From positions 4,094,501-4,158,500 of the forward strand of contig NZ_CP128362.1 of the NCBI RefSeq assembly GCF_034274695.1: 64,000 nucleotides of DNA. The letters run 5' to 3'. Positions 43,905 to 54,265 of the stretch are shown here, one piece after another. Below the pieces are notes generated by a model. It saw only the letters and a program-made list of their open reading frames with translations. It ran no database searches and was not told where the DNA came from. Both the position numbers and the translations under genes were made by a program. The stretch's first letter is position 1, and each line of letters opens with the position of its first letter. This DNA is from Chitinophaga sp. LS1. Lineage in GTDB: Bacteria; Bacteroidota; Bacteroidia; Chitinophagales; Chitinophagaceae.

Positions 43905-45131
43905 CTATTCCTTTACACCAGGAATAAATATCTCTCCTGTATTCTTGTCCATATAACCTTTTTGTCCGTTCGGCATCTCTACCAGCAGGGCATTTCTGTC
44001 ATGATCTTCATCCAGGATCGCTTTCAGCACCGGCTTTTTCAGTTCCTTCATAGTAGCCGCTACTACCACCCCTTTCTTATCGTCCAGGTAGGTTTCGATA
44101 AATGCATAACGACCCACCATATCTTCCCTGAAATGTACATCGTCATAGATAAAAGGTACAAGCACCTTACCGGTCATATCGATCACCCCTGTTTTACCAT
44201 CCTTCACCGCTTTGATCTTGGAAGGGAAGCTCTTATCATTTGGATAATAAGACAGGTATTCCAGTTGGGTATACCCATTCAGGTCTGTACTATCCAGCCC
44301 TTTGTATTTACTGGTTTCACGGTTTTCGAGTACTACACGCCATTTACCATTACCCAGTTTATAGATGTACATGTCTTTGGCCTTCTTGTTCAGCACTTCG
44401 CCTTCTACCGGTATAACGGAAGTAGGTTTGTCCTGTACATTGCCCGGAGAAGCGGAGCGGAAGTTAGCATCGAAATAGAAAACCTTGTCATCGCCTTTTT
44501 TAGCGGCTACATACACGGTATTGCCCGCATATACTTCTTCAATATCTTCATATTCAGGTTTCAGGATTTCCCGGCCGCTACTTACATCTACCACGCCATA
44601 AGTGTCACCCATGGTGATGAGAGCAAATTGTTCCAGTGCGGGGTCGTTAAAGCCCGTTACCTGGTTGTAAGGTGCCTTGCCGTTCTGTAGTTTGCCGCTC
44701 AGTGCGTCAAAGATGCCCATTTTCCCGTCTTTATTCACGAAGTAATAACTACCCTTGGAATAGCTGGATCTTTCCGGTAAAACGTCTGTAAACATGCCGC
44801 CGATTGGCTTGTCAGTGCGGATATCTATGATCTGGTAGCCTTTGATATTTCTGGCAATGGCGGTGAAGTCCTGGAAGGCGTTGGTAATGTTAGCATAAGA
44901 AGGAGCGACCAACACAGCACCATTGGTATTGATCAGTCCTACCTTTTTACTGCTTTCTACACGGGCGTAGCCGTTTCTGAATACGTCAATGCTGTCAAAT
45001 TGTGGTTTTAGCAGCACACTTTTGTTCTTATCAGTCAGGCCCCATTTGCCTTTTTCAGTATAGGGATAGGGTCCCTGCGCCTTACACCAGGCGCTTAATA
45101 ACAGCACCGGTAAGAAATATGCGGTTTTCAT
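43905..45131 (-). CDS. WG-repeat protein, secreted
   Basis: From ATG 45131 the protein has 408 residues and a signal peptide (MKTAYFLPVLLLSAWCKAQ). It consists of WG-type repeats: EKGKWGLTDKNKSVLLKPQF, KKVGLINTNGAVLVAPSY, KDGKMGIFDAL, KTGVIDMTGKVLVPFIYDDV and GQKGYMDKNTGEIFIPG. These beta-rich repeats of unknown function often serve for binding outside the cytoplasm. The upstream frame to 45191 would run into the neighbouring glucokinase gene's stop and lacks a good start. It follows glucokinase by 53 bp on the same strand, so they may be co-transcribed. Confidence 0.83.
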   Translation of the reverse strand: MKTAYFLPVLLLSAWCKAQGPYPYTEKGKWGLTDKNKSVLLKPQFDSIDVFRNGYARVESSKKVGLINTNGAVLVAPSYANITNAFQDFTAIARNIKGYQIIDIRTDKPIGGMFTDVLPERSSYSKGSYYFVNKDGKMGIFDALSGKLQNGKAPYNQVTGFNDPALEQFALITMGDTYGVVDVSSGREILKPEYEDIEEVYAGNTVYVAAKKGDDKVFYFDANFRSASPGNVQDKPTSVIPVEGEVLNKKAKDMYIYKLGNGKWRVVLENRETSKYKGLDSTDLNGYTQLEYLSYYPNDKSFPSKIKAVKDGKTGVIDMTGKVLVPFIYDDVHFREDMVGRYAFIETYLDDKKGVVVAATMKELKKPVLKAILDEDHDRNALLVEMPNGQKGYMDKNTGEIFIPGVKE

Positions 45132-45184
45132 AGGTATGTGATTGATTGTGTTGGAGTAAAAATAGGGAAAAATTATAATATAAC

Positions 45185-46207
45185 TCAGCACTTATTGATG
45201 GCATACCATGCGGCGCCTGTCAACGCCGTTTTTTCATTGAGGATGATTTGTACGGGAATATCTTCCAGCAGGGGTTTCATTCTACCTTTTTCACGGAATG
45301 CTTTCATGAAAGCACCGTAATCAATTTTCTTTACATTTTTGGGGACGATGCCGCCGCCGATATAGATACCACCGGTGGCTTTCAGTTTCAGGGCGAGGTT
45401 ACCGGCTTCCGTGGCGAGGTAGCGGAAAAAGATGCGCATGGTTTCTACACAGATGGCTACAGAATCGCCATTTTCACTGATCTCTGCAGCTACATCGTGT
45501 ACGGCCATCCTGTCCAGCAGCCAGCCAGGGACGTCCATGTCTCTTTCTTCTTTCAGAAAGCTAAAGATATTCACGATGCCGGGGCCGCTGAGCACTCTTT
45601 CCCAGCTCACATGCCCGAATTTTCTGCGGAGGTATACCAGCAGGTCGTCATCCAGATCAGTAATGGGAGAGAAGTCACTGTGACCGCCTTCGGTGGCGAA
45701 AGGGTAGTAGTGGGTGCCATCCAGGAATAATCCGGCCTCGCCCAGACCTGTGCCGGGAGATATCAATGCAATATTCCCTTTTTGTGGCTGGCCGGTATGT
45801 AATGCGTGAATATCGATTTGTTCCAGGGTAGCGAGACCGTAAGCGTTTGCTTCAAGGTCGTTGACAATGAAGACGGGGTGTTTGTCAAATTGTGCGGATA
45901 GCTGTGCTGCATCTATTTCCCAGGGTACGTTTGTGATCTTTGCTTTTCCATCCTGCACAGGACCAGCTACGCCAAGGCAAATACGATCGGGGGTGGGGGC
46001 ATTGCCAAGGAATTTTTTAATGAGTTCGCCGGGGCCATGAAGATCTTTGGTGGGGTATTTTTCTTCTTTTGTAAGGGCGAGCTTGCTGCCGTCGTAATTG
46101 TAAAGTGCCAGGTTTGATTTGGTACCGCCTATGTCAGCGGCGAGCAGGGTGTGGGGTGGGTGAGTGGATGGGCATGAATTGCCGGAGGATATGCCAATGG
46201 GTATCAT
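45185..46207 (-). CDS. glk: Glucokinase
   Basis: A 340-residue sugar kinase of the bacterial Glk family, which phosphorylates glucose with ATP. It has the phosphate-binding motif AADIGGTKSNLALY, the catalytic aspartate in FIVNDLEANAYGL, the glycine-rich LISPGTGLGEAGL and EGGHSDFSP in the sugar site. A second phosphate motif reads KATGGIYIGGGI. The first 20 residues before the P-loop are unusually proline- and serine-rich, so the true start may be a few codons later. It is downstream of the glycerol operon but behind a strong terminator, so it is probably a separate unit. Confidence 0.9.
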   Translation of the reverse strand: MIPIGISSGNSCPSTHPPHTLLAADIGGTKSNLALYNYDGSKLALTKEEKYPTKDLHGPGELIKKFLGNAPTPDRICLGVAGPVQDGKAKITNVPWEIDAAQLSAQFDKHPVFIVNDLEANAYGLATLEQIDIHALHTGQPQKGNIALISPGTGLGEAGLFLDGTHYYPFATEGGHSDFSPITDLDDDLLVYLRRKFGHVSWERVLSGPGIVNIFSFLKEERDMDVPGWLLDRMAVHDVAAEISENGDSVAICVETMRIFFRYLATEAGNLALKLKATGGIYIGGGIVPKNVKKIDYGAFMKAFREKGRMKPLLEDIPVQIILNEKTALTGAAWYAINKC

Positions 46208-46290
46208 TCGTTTTTCATTTTTTACATAATTAAGTTAGTTTATTTTCATGGGATAGCAAGCCACCACCAGTTATGAACAAAGTCAATTTT

Positions 46291-46323
46291 AAAGCTCCCC
46301 CGCTCGCAGAGCGGGGGAGCTTT
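46291..46323. terminator. 15-bp G/C-rich terminator after the glycerol operon
   Basis: AAAGCTCCCCCGCTC and GAGCGGGGGAGCTTT pair perfectly around a 3-nt GCA loop, flanked by A- and T-runs. It ends the operon that finishes at 46354. Confidence 0.88.
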
Positions 46324-46353
46324 TCCGATTTAGATCTTATTGTAACCTCTAAC

Positions 46354-47124
46354 TTAGAATATATTCGCAATCAGCTGCAATGCCCCATACTTCTTCTCCG
46401 GGTTGAACATCGCCGTCGCTGAAATAGGAATATGATATTTAAATATGGTCAGATCCCTATTCACCGTAATCCCTGCATTCACAATATTTGGATGGTTCCC
46501 ATAAAAATTCTTATCTCCGCTAAATGAAAATCCACCACCCACAAACGCATGCACATTATACACATCATCCGCAAACAACACCTGATCCACCTGCACATAA
46601 TGTGAATATGCATTCGCCAGACTACTATCCGCCTTGTAATAAGTATCTCTACCCAGCACAATCGTATTCCAGCTCAATGTAAGCGGCAACTTCATCTTCT
46701 GGAAAGTATAAGCCACACCTACATCCACAAAATGTGAAGTCGTTGCTTTATTATAATCAAACAGATCAGCATTTGGATAATTACTAAAGTTGTTAATATC
46801 CCAGATCGCCGCACTAAAACCCTTATTCATGTACTTCACATAGTAATCAAACTCCCTGTAATCACCAGTGAAACTTGCACCTCCCCAAAATCCTGCCTGC
46901 CAATGTCCATTCTTTGATTTGTAATACATATCCACATCAGAGATCGGTGAATTAGACACCTTGAATCCACGCCACAGGTATAAATTCCTCACCTGCAAAT
47001 TTAATCCAAACGGTTCATATTTTTTCTCCTTCACTACCGTTGTATCTTTATCCTGTGCGCTTACATTTTGGACAAAGAATATCCCGCATGCAACCGTGAG
47101 GGTTGCAATCAATAACTTTCTCAT
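46354..47124 (-). CDS. Outer-membrane beta-barrel protein in the glycerol operon
   Basis: A 256-residue protein with a signal peptide ending FVQNVSAQ. Alternating strands rich in aromatic residues follow (LNLQVRNLYLWRGFKVSNSP, HWQAGFWGGASFTGDYREFD, HFVDVGVAYTFQ). The C-terminal ALQLIANIF ends in phenylalanine, as beta-barrel outer-membrane proteins do. Its start follows the glpF stop by 8 nt, so it is co-transcribed with the glycerol genes. It may be the outer-membrane pore that brings glycerol or a related polyol into the periplasm. I know no named family with certainty. Confidence 0.75.
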   Translation of the reverse strand: MRKLLIATLTVACGIFFVQNVSAQDKDTTVVKEKKYEPFGLNLQVRNLYLWRGFKVSNSPISDVDMYYKSKNGHWQAGFWGGASFTGDYREFDYYVKYMNKGFSAAIWDINNFSNYPNADLFDYNKATTSHFVDVGVAYTFQKMKLPLTLSWNTIVLGRDTYYKADSSLANAYSHYVQVDQVLFADDVYNVHAFVGGGFSFSGDKNFYGNHPNIVNAGITVNRDLTIFKYHIPISATAMFNPEKKYGALQLIANIF

Positions 47125-47132
47125 AACGATTC

Positions 47133-47864
47133 TTATTTTAAATACATGAACAATAAAGCCGCCAGCGTTGCACCTAATGCAGGGGCCACCACCGGTATCC
47201 AGGCATAACCCCAGTCTGCACCAGCTTTAGATTTCTTAAATGGCAGCAAGGCATGTACAATCCTTGGTCCCAGGTCTCTTGCAGGATTGATCGCATAACC
47301 GGTAGTACCACCCAGTGACAGGCCAATCACCCATACCAGGAAGGCTACTGGCAAAGCACCCATAGAACCCATGCCGATAGTTTGTGTAGTATCTCCTATT
47401 TTTGGATCGGTAAAGTAGAGGATAGTGATCAGCAGTACGAATGTACCAATCACTTCACTGATGAAATTGCGGCCCAGGTTTCTCACAGCAGGCGCAGTAC
47501 AAAATGCAGCCTGTTTGGTAGGTCCGTCTTCGGTCAGATCGAAATGGTCTTTATAAAATACCCATACCAGGAATGCGCCAAACATGGCACCCAGCATTTG
47601 TGCAGCCCAGTATACACCAGCTACTGCCAGGTTGATTTTTCCCAGTATTAACATGGTCAGCGTCACAGCCGGATTCAAATGCGCGCCGGTATAGGGACCT
47701 GCAACACACACACCAACGAATACGGCCAGGCCCCATGCTGTTGTAATCACAATCCATCCGCCTCCATTTCCTTTCGTGTCCTTTAACACGACATTGGCAA
47801 CCACACCATTGCCCAGGAGAATGAGCAATGCTGTACCTATAAATTCTGCAATAAACGGTGTCAT
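47133..47864 (-). CDS. glpF: Glycerol facilitator (MIP family)
   Basis: A 243-residue six-helix channel with both NPA boxes: AHLNPAVTL in the first half and YAINPARDLGPR in the second. The aspartate after the second NPA (NPARD) marks glycerol-type aquaglyceroporins as opposed to water channels. It lets glycerol diffuse through the inner membrane, where glycerol kinase traps it. It lies between glpK and the outer-membrane protein gene on the same strand. Confidence 0.93.
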   Translation of the reverse strand: MTPFIAEFIGTALLILLGNGVVANVVLKDTKGNGGGWIVITTAWGLAVFVGVCVAGPYTGAHLNPAVTLTMLILGKINLAVAGVYWAAQMLGAMFGAFLVWVFYKDHFDLTEDGPTKQAAFCTAPAVRNLGRNFISEVIGTFVLLITILYFTDPKIGDTTQTIGMGSMGALPVAFLVWVIGLSLGGTTGYAINPARDLGPRIVHALLPFKKSKAGADWGYAWIPVVAPALGATLAALLFMYLK

Positions 47865-47987
47865 AACTTGATGATTAATTTAGTGGTGCTATTTCCTCTG
47901 AAACTATTGTGTAGGCTTTTTCATAAACAGGTCATCGCACACATTTTTTCAAAGTGGAATAGGTGAAATTTAGTTAGTTTCAGTATA

Positions 47988-48002
47988 GCCTGCTCCGCAG
48001 GC
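47988..48002. other. Small hairpin between glpK and glpF
   Basis: GCCTGC-TCC-GCAGGC folds into a 6-bp stem with a 3-nt loop, 28 nt after the glpK stop on the minus strand. No T-run follows, so it is more likely an mRNA-processing or stability element than a terminator. Confidence 0.35.
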
Positions 48003-48030
48003 AGATTACGGAGTCAGGCGCTCTTATTGA

Positions 48031-49536
<1,506 letters not shown>

Positions 49537-49644
49537 TCAGTTTTTTAATTTTGTTCCAAAGTGGCGTGTAGCAAAGCTACCGCCTGGCTCCCTCGGGGGA
49601 TGCTCTATAGTTGTATAAGTATAACGTGGTGAGGAATACGCTGA

Positions 49645-51207
49645 TTAATTCAGCGTATATCCCTTCGCCAGTATTGTAAAATCGGCGAGTTCTGCCTGTA
49701 TCCAGGCGGCATCTTTATTTAATTCTTTTGCCATTATTTGTGCTACGACTGGTGCAGCAGCTACGGCTGCATGTACATCCAGGAATAGTAAGCGAAGACG
49801 GCGTCCCAGCACATCTTCTACACGGCGTGCATACTCATTCCGAATGGCCCAGATGACCATTGCTTTATTATACGGGAAATTAGGCACCAGCAGGTCTCCC
49901 AGTGAATGGTCTTCAGCAACCAGTTTGTTGATTGCAGTCATATCTGCACCATAAAAACGCAGCGGATCATTCTCATCACTCATTGGTACATAGCCATGGA
50001 TATGCAGGTGTTCTGTCTTACATTCCTTAGCGGTCAGCACGCCAGTTTCGATAGCTTTATCAATTGTATCCTGTGCCATCTTGCGGAAGGTGGTCCATTT
50101 ACCACCAGTGATGGTGATCAGTCCTGATTCGGATACAATGATCTTATGACTACGTGATATTTCTTTTGTTTTAGCACCATCTTTACTTGGTGCAGCCAGT
50201 GGACGCAGACCGGCAAATACTGCCAGCACATCTTTGCGGGTAGGCTTTTTCACCAGGTATTTGGCAGCAGTATTGAGAATAAACTCAATTTCCTGCTCCA
50301 GTGCATGTGGTTCCAGTTCAGGATGATCGCGCAGGGTATCGGTTGTACCTACGATCAGTTTACCATGCCATGGCACAGCAAATAATACGCGGCCGTCATC
50401 TGTTTCAGGGATCATGAGGGCATTGTCGCCAGGCAGGAAAGAATGATCCAGGGTGATGTGTACCCCCTGACTTGGTCTTACCATGTGTGGCGCATCCGGA
50501 CGATCCATGTGCAGAATGTTATCTACATAAACCCCGGTAGCGTTGATCACTACCTTGCCTGTTGCTTCGTAAGTTTCGCCGGTTTCGATGTCCTTCGCTA
50601 TAATCCCACTCACTTTCTTATTGTTATTTTTCAATAAGCCGGTTACTTTAATGTAGTTCAGTACGGTGGCGCCGTTTTCGATGGCGGTCTGGGCTATGTT
50701 CAGCGCCAGACGGCTATCGTCAAACTGGCCATCATGGTATACTACACCACCTTTCAGCCCTTCCTGTCTGATAGTAGGCAGCGCTTCGATGGTTTTCTTT
50801 TTGCCTATATATTTAGAAGCACCCAGGCTTAATTTACCGGCCAGTAAATCGTAAAATTTCAGACCAAGGGTATACTTAATGTTATTAAACCAGGAGTAAT
50901 TCGGAATAACGAAAGTTTCGTTTTTTGTCAGGTGAGGTGCATTTTTCAGTAATAATCCCCTCTCGTGGCAGGCTTCTCTTACCAGGCCAAGGTCTCCCTG
51001 CGCCATGTAGCGCACTCCGCCATGTACGAGTTTGGTCGCTTTGCTCGAGGTGCCTTTCGAATAGTCTGCCTGCTCTACCAGCAAGGTCTTATACCCCCTG
51101 GTAGCAGCGTCCATCGCGATGCCAAGACCCGTTGCGCCGCCGCCAATAACAATAACATCCCATGACTTAGTGGAGGATAGGTCCGATATTAACTGCATTC
51201 TGTTCAT
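49645..51207 (-). CDS. glpD: FAD-dependent glycerol-3-phosphate dehydrogenase
   Basis: The 520-residue enzyme oxidises glycerol 3-phosphate to dihydroxyacetone phosphate and passes electrons to quinone at the inner membrane. The FAD-binding site is VIVIGGGATGLGIAMDAATR, followed by SSKATKLVHGGVRYMA. The substrate region contains FAVPWHGKLIVGTTD and ITGGKWTTFRKMA. It is the first gene of the glpDKF operon, with a candidate repressor site just upstream of its start. Confidence 0.95.
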   Translation of the reverse strand: MNRMQLISDLSSTKSWDVIVIGGGATGLGIAMDAATRGYKTLLVEQADYSKGTSSKATKLVHGGVRYMAQGDLGLVREACHERGLLLKNAPHLTKNETFVIPNYSWFNNIKYTLGLKFYDLLAGKLSLGASKYIGKKKTIEALPTIRQEGLKGGVVYHDGQFDDSRLALNIAQTAIENGATVLNYIKVTGLLKNNNKKVSGIIAKDIETGETYEATGKVVINATGVYVDNILHMDRPDAPHMVRPSQGVHITLDHSFLPGDNALMIPETDDGRVLFAVPWHGKLIVGTTDTLRDHPELEPHALEQEIEFILNTAAKYLVKKPTRKDVLAVFAGLRPLAAPSKDGAKTKEISRSHKIIVSESGLITITGGKWTTFRKMAQDTIDKAIETGVLTAKECKTEHLHIHGYVPMSDENDPLRFYGADMTAINKLVAEDHSLGDLLVPNFPYNKAMVIWAIRNEYARRVEDVLGRRLRLLFLDVHAAVAAAPVVAQIMAKELNKDAAWIQAELADFTILAKGYTLN

Positions 51208-51226
51208 AAAGTAAGGAGTTTAAACT

Positions 51227-51253
51227 AAAAGAAACTTTCTAAATGTTTCTTTT
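51227..51253. promoter_or_regulatory. Candidate GlpR operator
   Basis: AAAAGAAAC and GTTTCTTTT form a perfect 9-bp inverted repeat around a 9-nt spacer. A further GTTTCGTTTTG-like stretch follows near 51268. The site lies between glpD and the divergent DeoR-type regulator, where a repressor of both would bind. Confidence 0.6.
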
Positions 51254-51385
51254 GCTTATATAAAGTTGTTTCGTTTTGTTTTTATTTCCAAATTTTTCTT
51301 GAGATTTAAGCTTTTTTTAGGAAAAAAGTCAACCTTGTATTACTTTTCAGTTACTATTTTACCAATTTAATACCAGGCCATAGTT

Positions 51386-52156
51386 ATGAAATTCGAATCT
51401 ATGTCACAACGGCACGCTTATATCCTGGAACGCCTGCAGGCAGAAGGGAATGTTCGGGTGGCCGATCTGTTTGAGGCGTTGGATGTTTCGGCGGTAACCA
51501 TCCGTAAGGATCTTAAGATGTTGGAGGACAAGAAATTATTATTTCGCACACATGGAAATATCAGCAGGGCTAACCCCTATACAAAGGATAGGAATGTCAA
51601 TGAAAAAGAGAACATCCTGGCGGATCAGAAGATCCTCATTGGCAAGCGGGCCGCAGAAATGATAGAGCCGGACGATGCGATCATTATCGCATCAGGCACC
51701 ACTGTATTGCAGGTAGCGAAAGCGATTCCGCCGGAGTTGCGGGTCACAGTACTCACTTCCGCCATGAATATTTCCATGGCGCTGCTGGACAAACCCAATA
51801 TAGAGATTGTGCAGCTGGGAGGGATCGTACGTAAAACATCTACTTCTGTTACAGGCACGTATGCCGAAGGAATCCTGGATCACTTTACCTGTAGTAAGTT
51901 GTTCCTGGGGGTAGATGGTATTGACATGGAACAGGGGTGTACCACTTCCAATATGATGGAAGCACTACTCAATAAGGCCATGATCCGCACGGCACAGAAG
52001 ACCATTATAGTGACCGATTCTTCGAAGTTCGGCAAGCGTGGATTTGGGAAGATCTGCCCATTAGGGGATATAGATCAAATAATTACAGATGATGGAATTA
52101 GTCCTGCCATGATGCGGGACCTGGAAAACATGGGGGTGGAAGTAATTGTCGTATAG
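51386..52156 (+). CDS. DeoR/GlpR-type transcriptional repressor
   Basis: A 256-residue regulator with a DeoR-type helix-turn-helix (MSQRHAYILERLQAEGNVRV ... VSAVTIRKDLKMLEDKKL). It is followed by the sugar-phosphate-sensing DeoR C-terminal domain, including DAIIIASGTTVLQVAKAI, LGGIVRKTS, LFLGVDGID and VTDSSKFGKRGFGKI. It lies divergent to glpD with an inverted repeat in between, so it is likely the repressor of the glycerol operon that responds to glycerol 3-phosphate. Calling it GlpR rests on this context. Confidence 0.88.
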   Translation: MKFESMSQRHAYILERLQAEGNVRVADLFEALDVSAVTIRKDLKMLEDKKLLFRTHGNISRANPYTKDRNVNEKENILADQKILIGKRAAEMIEPDDAIIIASGTTVLQVAKAIPPELRVTVLTSAMNISMALLDKPNIEIVQLGGIVRKTSTSVTGTYAEGILDHFTCSKLFLGVDGIDMEQGCTTSNMMEALLNKAMIRTAQKTIIVTDSSKFGKRGFGKICPLGDIDQIITDDGISPAMMRDLENMGVEVIVV

Positions 52157-52177
52157 GGAGTATCCCTATAAAAAGAT

Positions 52178-52204
52178 GAAGGCCAACCCGGGAAGGTGGC
52201 CTTC
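52178..52204 (+). terminator. Hairpin after the GlpR-type gene
   Basis: GAAGGCCAACC pairs with GGTGGCCTTC with one bulged A. The downstream tract is only moderately T-rich. A second small hairpin (TTGCCCT/AGGGCAA) lies at 52284-52304 in the same non-coding gap. Confidence 0.5.
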
Positions 52205-52371
52205 TATTGCGTTGCTTCCCGCTCTGATTCGGGTTGCTGCTTGTCGTAAAAAAGAGGGTTAACAAACGACGAAAGCTATATAATTGCCCTATGTTTCAGG
52301 GCAAGCGTGGTTATTATGAGGAACGATCTCGTTATCAATGAATGCTGAGGGTTTGCATAGGAGAAGGAGTT

Positions 52372-53508
52372 TTACAATATATGTATCACTCCATTTTTTG
52401 AAATATTATAAGACACTTCTTTGGTGTCTGTCAATTGTTGTAACAGGTGGATAATCGGCTTGCTTTTATCCAGTATTACTCCAATAAATTTCTTGCCGGC
52501 AGCAGACTTTTCTACAATCATTTTCACTTTCATATTTCTACTTACTACTTCTGCTATTCGTTCGATAGTGACATTGTCAGGGAATACGATAATACCATCT
52601 CGCCAGCTCAGTACTTCATCTGCATCAAATTCCCTGATGGAGATGGCCTGAGAGTCGATGGTAGCGGCCTTGCCCGGAACCAGGAGCGCATTGTTTTCAC
52701 CTTCGGCTACTTTTACGCGACCCTTTACAAGGCTAATTCTGGCGATACCGCTATCGTACGTATTGACGTTAAATTCTGTACCCAATACATCTACCTGCCT
52801 GTTGCGGGGAAGGCGTACGATAAAGGGCTGACCTGCCTTAGGGGCGACTTTGACATAAGCTTCTCCGTCTATACTGATTTCTCTTTTGGCCCCGTCGAAT
52901 TTCAACGGGAAAGACAGGCGCGATGTATTATTTAATAATACTTCTGATCCGTCAGCCAGTATGACTTTATAATTGTTTTTGCCTTTTGGCACGGTCAACA
53001 CGCCCAAATCGTGATTAGTACTATTCAAAGAGCTAAAGGTGAGCGAGCCGGTTTCCGGATGCAATGCTATGCCGTTCACATTTGTGGGAGCATTGTTTTC
53101 CAGGTTAATTTCCTGCTGGCCTATTTTCAATAAAATGGTTTTACCATCTTCCCATGATGCCAGGGCTGTAGGTTGTTGCGGTGTCAATAAATAAAGAGAC
53201 AATCCACCAACAAGACCAATCGAGCAGGCAGCGGCGGCAATTACGCGGATATACCGGTTGCGCACGCGCCTTTTGGCATTGATAATTAATTCTGCTGCTG
53301 AGATGCTGCCACCTGCGAAGGCGACCAGGTTCTCTTTTTCCATGTCTTCACGGATCTCATCATACAGCGACTGAAGCTCCGGCCGGTCGATTATCAACTT
53401 TTCCAGTTGAATTTTTTCATCCGGTGTGATCGTTCCCAGAATGTCTGCCACGATCAAGGTTTGTATGTCAATAGCTTCAATATCCATAGTTGATATAATT
53501 ATAGACAA
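52372..53508 (-). CDS. FecR-type anti-sigma factor
   Basis: A 378-residue inner-membrane protein. The N-terminal cytoplasmic part should bind the sigma factor. A membrane helix lies around residues 87-108 (VIAAAACSIGLVGGLSLYLL), then the periplasmic FecR domain (GSEVLLNNTSRLSFPLKFDG ... VDVLGTEFNVNTYDSG ... VKGRVKVAEG). A C-terminal DUF4974-like domain ends at NISKNGVIHIL. It holds its ECF sigma factor inactive until the partner SusC receptor signals. It lies 37 bp after the sigma gene, and the SusC/SusD pair is divergent. Confidence 0.93.
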   Translation of the reverse strand: MSIIISTMDIEAIDIQTLIVADILGTITPDEKIQLEKLIIDRPELQSLYDEIREDMEKENLVAFAGGSISAAELIINAKRRVRNRYIRVIAAAACSIGLVGGLSLYLLTPQQPTALASWEDGKTILLKIGQQEINLENNAPTNVNGIALHPETGSLTFSSLNSTNHDLGVLTVPKGKNNYKVILADGSEVLLNNTSRLSFPLKFDGAKREISIDGEAYVKVAPKAGQPFIVRLPRNRQVDVLGTEFNVNTYDSGIARISLVKGRVKVAEGENNALLVPGKAATIDSQAISIREFDADEVLSWRDGIIVFPDNVTIERIAEVVSRNMKVKMIVEKSAAGKKFIGVILDKSKPIIHLLQQLTDTKEVSYNISKNGVIHIL

Positions 53509-53545
53509 TCCTAAAATCCAAAAAGTATGAGTGAAGGGAAAAAAA

Positions 53546-54079
53546 TTATTTTAACTGTAGTTTATTGCGGATAATCTTCAGGGAGGAGTACAATTGAGTT
53601 TTCACGGTATTGACAGAAATACCTTCAATTTTGGCCACTTCTTTGTGCGGGCGGCCTTCCATATATACCATTTCCACTGTTCGGCGGCTTTTGTCAGGGA
53701 GTTCCTGCATAAGCCGGGTGATGTCTTCCATTTGTTCATTTTCAGGCTTTTCAGGGGACTGTACCTCTGTGTTCATGGCAGAGTACTGCTGGTTACGTTT
53801 GGTTAGATTGGTGTCATGCTTTATTTTGTTCAAACAACTGTTTGCAGCCATACGGGTGAGGTATCCCCTGACTGCAGTGTTCACTTCAATGTCTTTTCTT
53901 TTATTCCACAGGTTGATAAAGACTTCCTGGGTCACATCTTCTGCATCATGAATATTACGCAGGATGCGGAAGGCAGCCACGAACACATCTCTGCGATATT
54001 TGTTATATATCTCAGCGTATGCGAGTTCGTTTCCGTCTTTAATAAGCTGAAATAGCTTTACGTCCTGCTCTTGAATCAT
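53546..54079 (-). CDS. ECF sigma-70 factor
   Basis: I take ATG 54079 as the start, giving 177 residues (MIQEQDVKLF); ATG 54100 is an alternative. Region 2 reads YAEIYNKYRRDVFVAAFRIL ... DVTQEVFINLWNKR. Region 4 reads PDKSRRTVEMVYMEGRPHKE ... ISVNTVKTQLYSSLKIIR. It should direct RNA polymerase to the promoter of the divergent SusC/SusD genes when released from the FecR protein encoded downstream. This cell-surface signalling set is common in Bacteroidota. It contrasts with the broken sigma factor relic near 4.5 kb. Confidence 0.93.
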   Translation of the reverse strand: MIQEQDVKLFQLIKDGNELAYAEIYNKYRRDVFVAAFRILRNIHDAEDVTQEVFINLWNKRKDIEVNTAVRGYLTRMAANSCLNKIKHDTNLTKRNQQYSAMNTEVQSPEKPENEQMEDITRLMQELPDKSRRTVEMVYMEGRPHKEVAKIEGISVNTVKTQLYSSLKIIRNKLQLK

Positions 54080-54265
54080 TATATTCGGATTTAGGTACAA
54101 GATTTACTTATCCTGATAGCTCTGGTTCATTATAATTTTGGGGTTTGTTTTGGTGGAATTATTCCTTCCAAAAATAGTTAAATTTTCAGAATGTCATAAT
54201 GAGTATAAAAATGATTAATTTTCCACTCATATTATCATACTTTTTGGCGATCAGAGTTGTCTATT

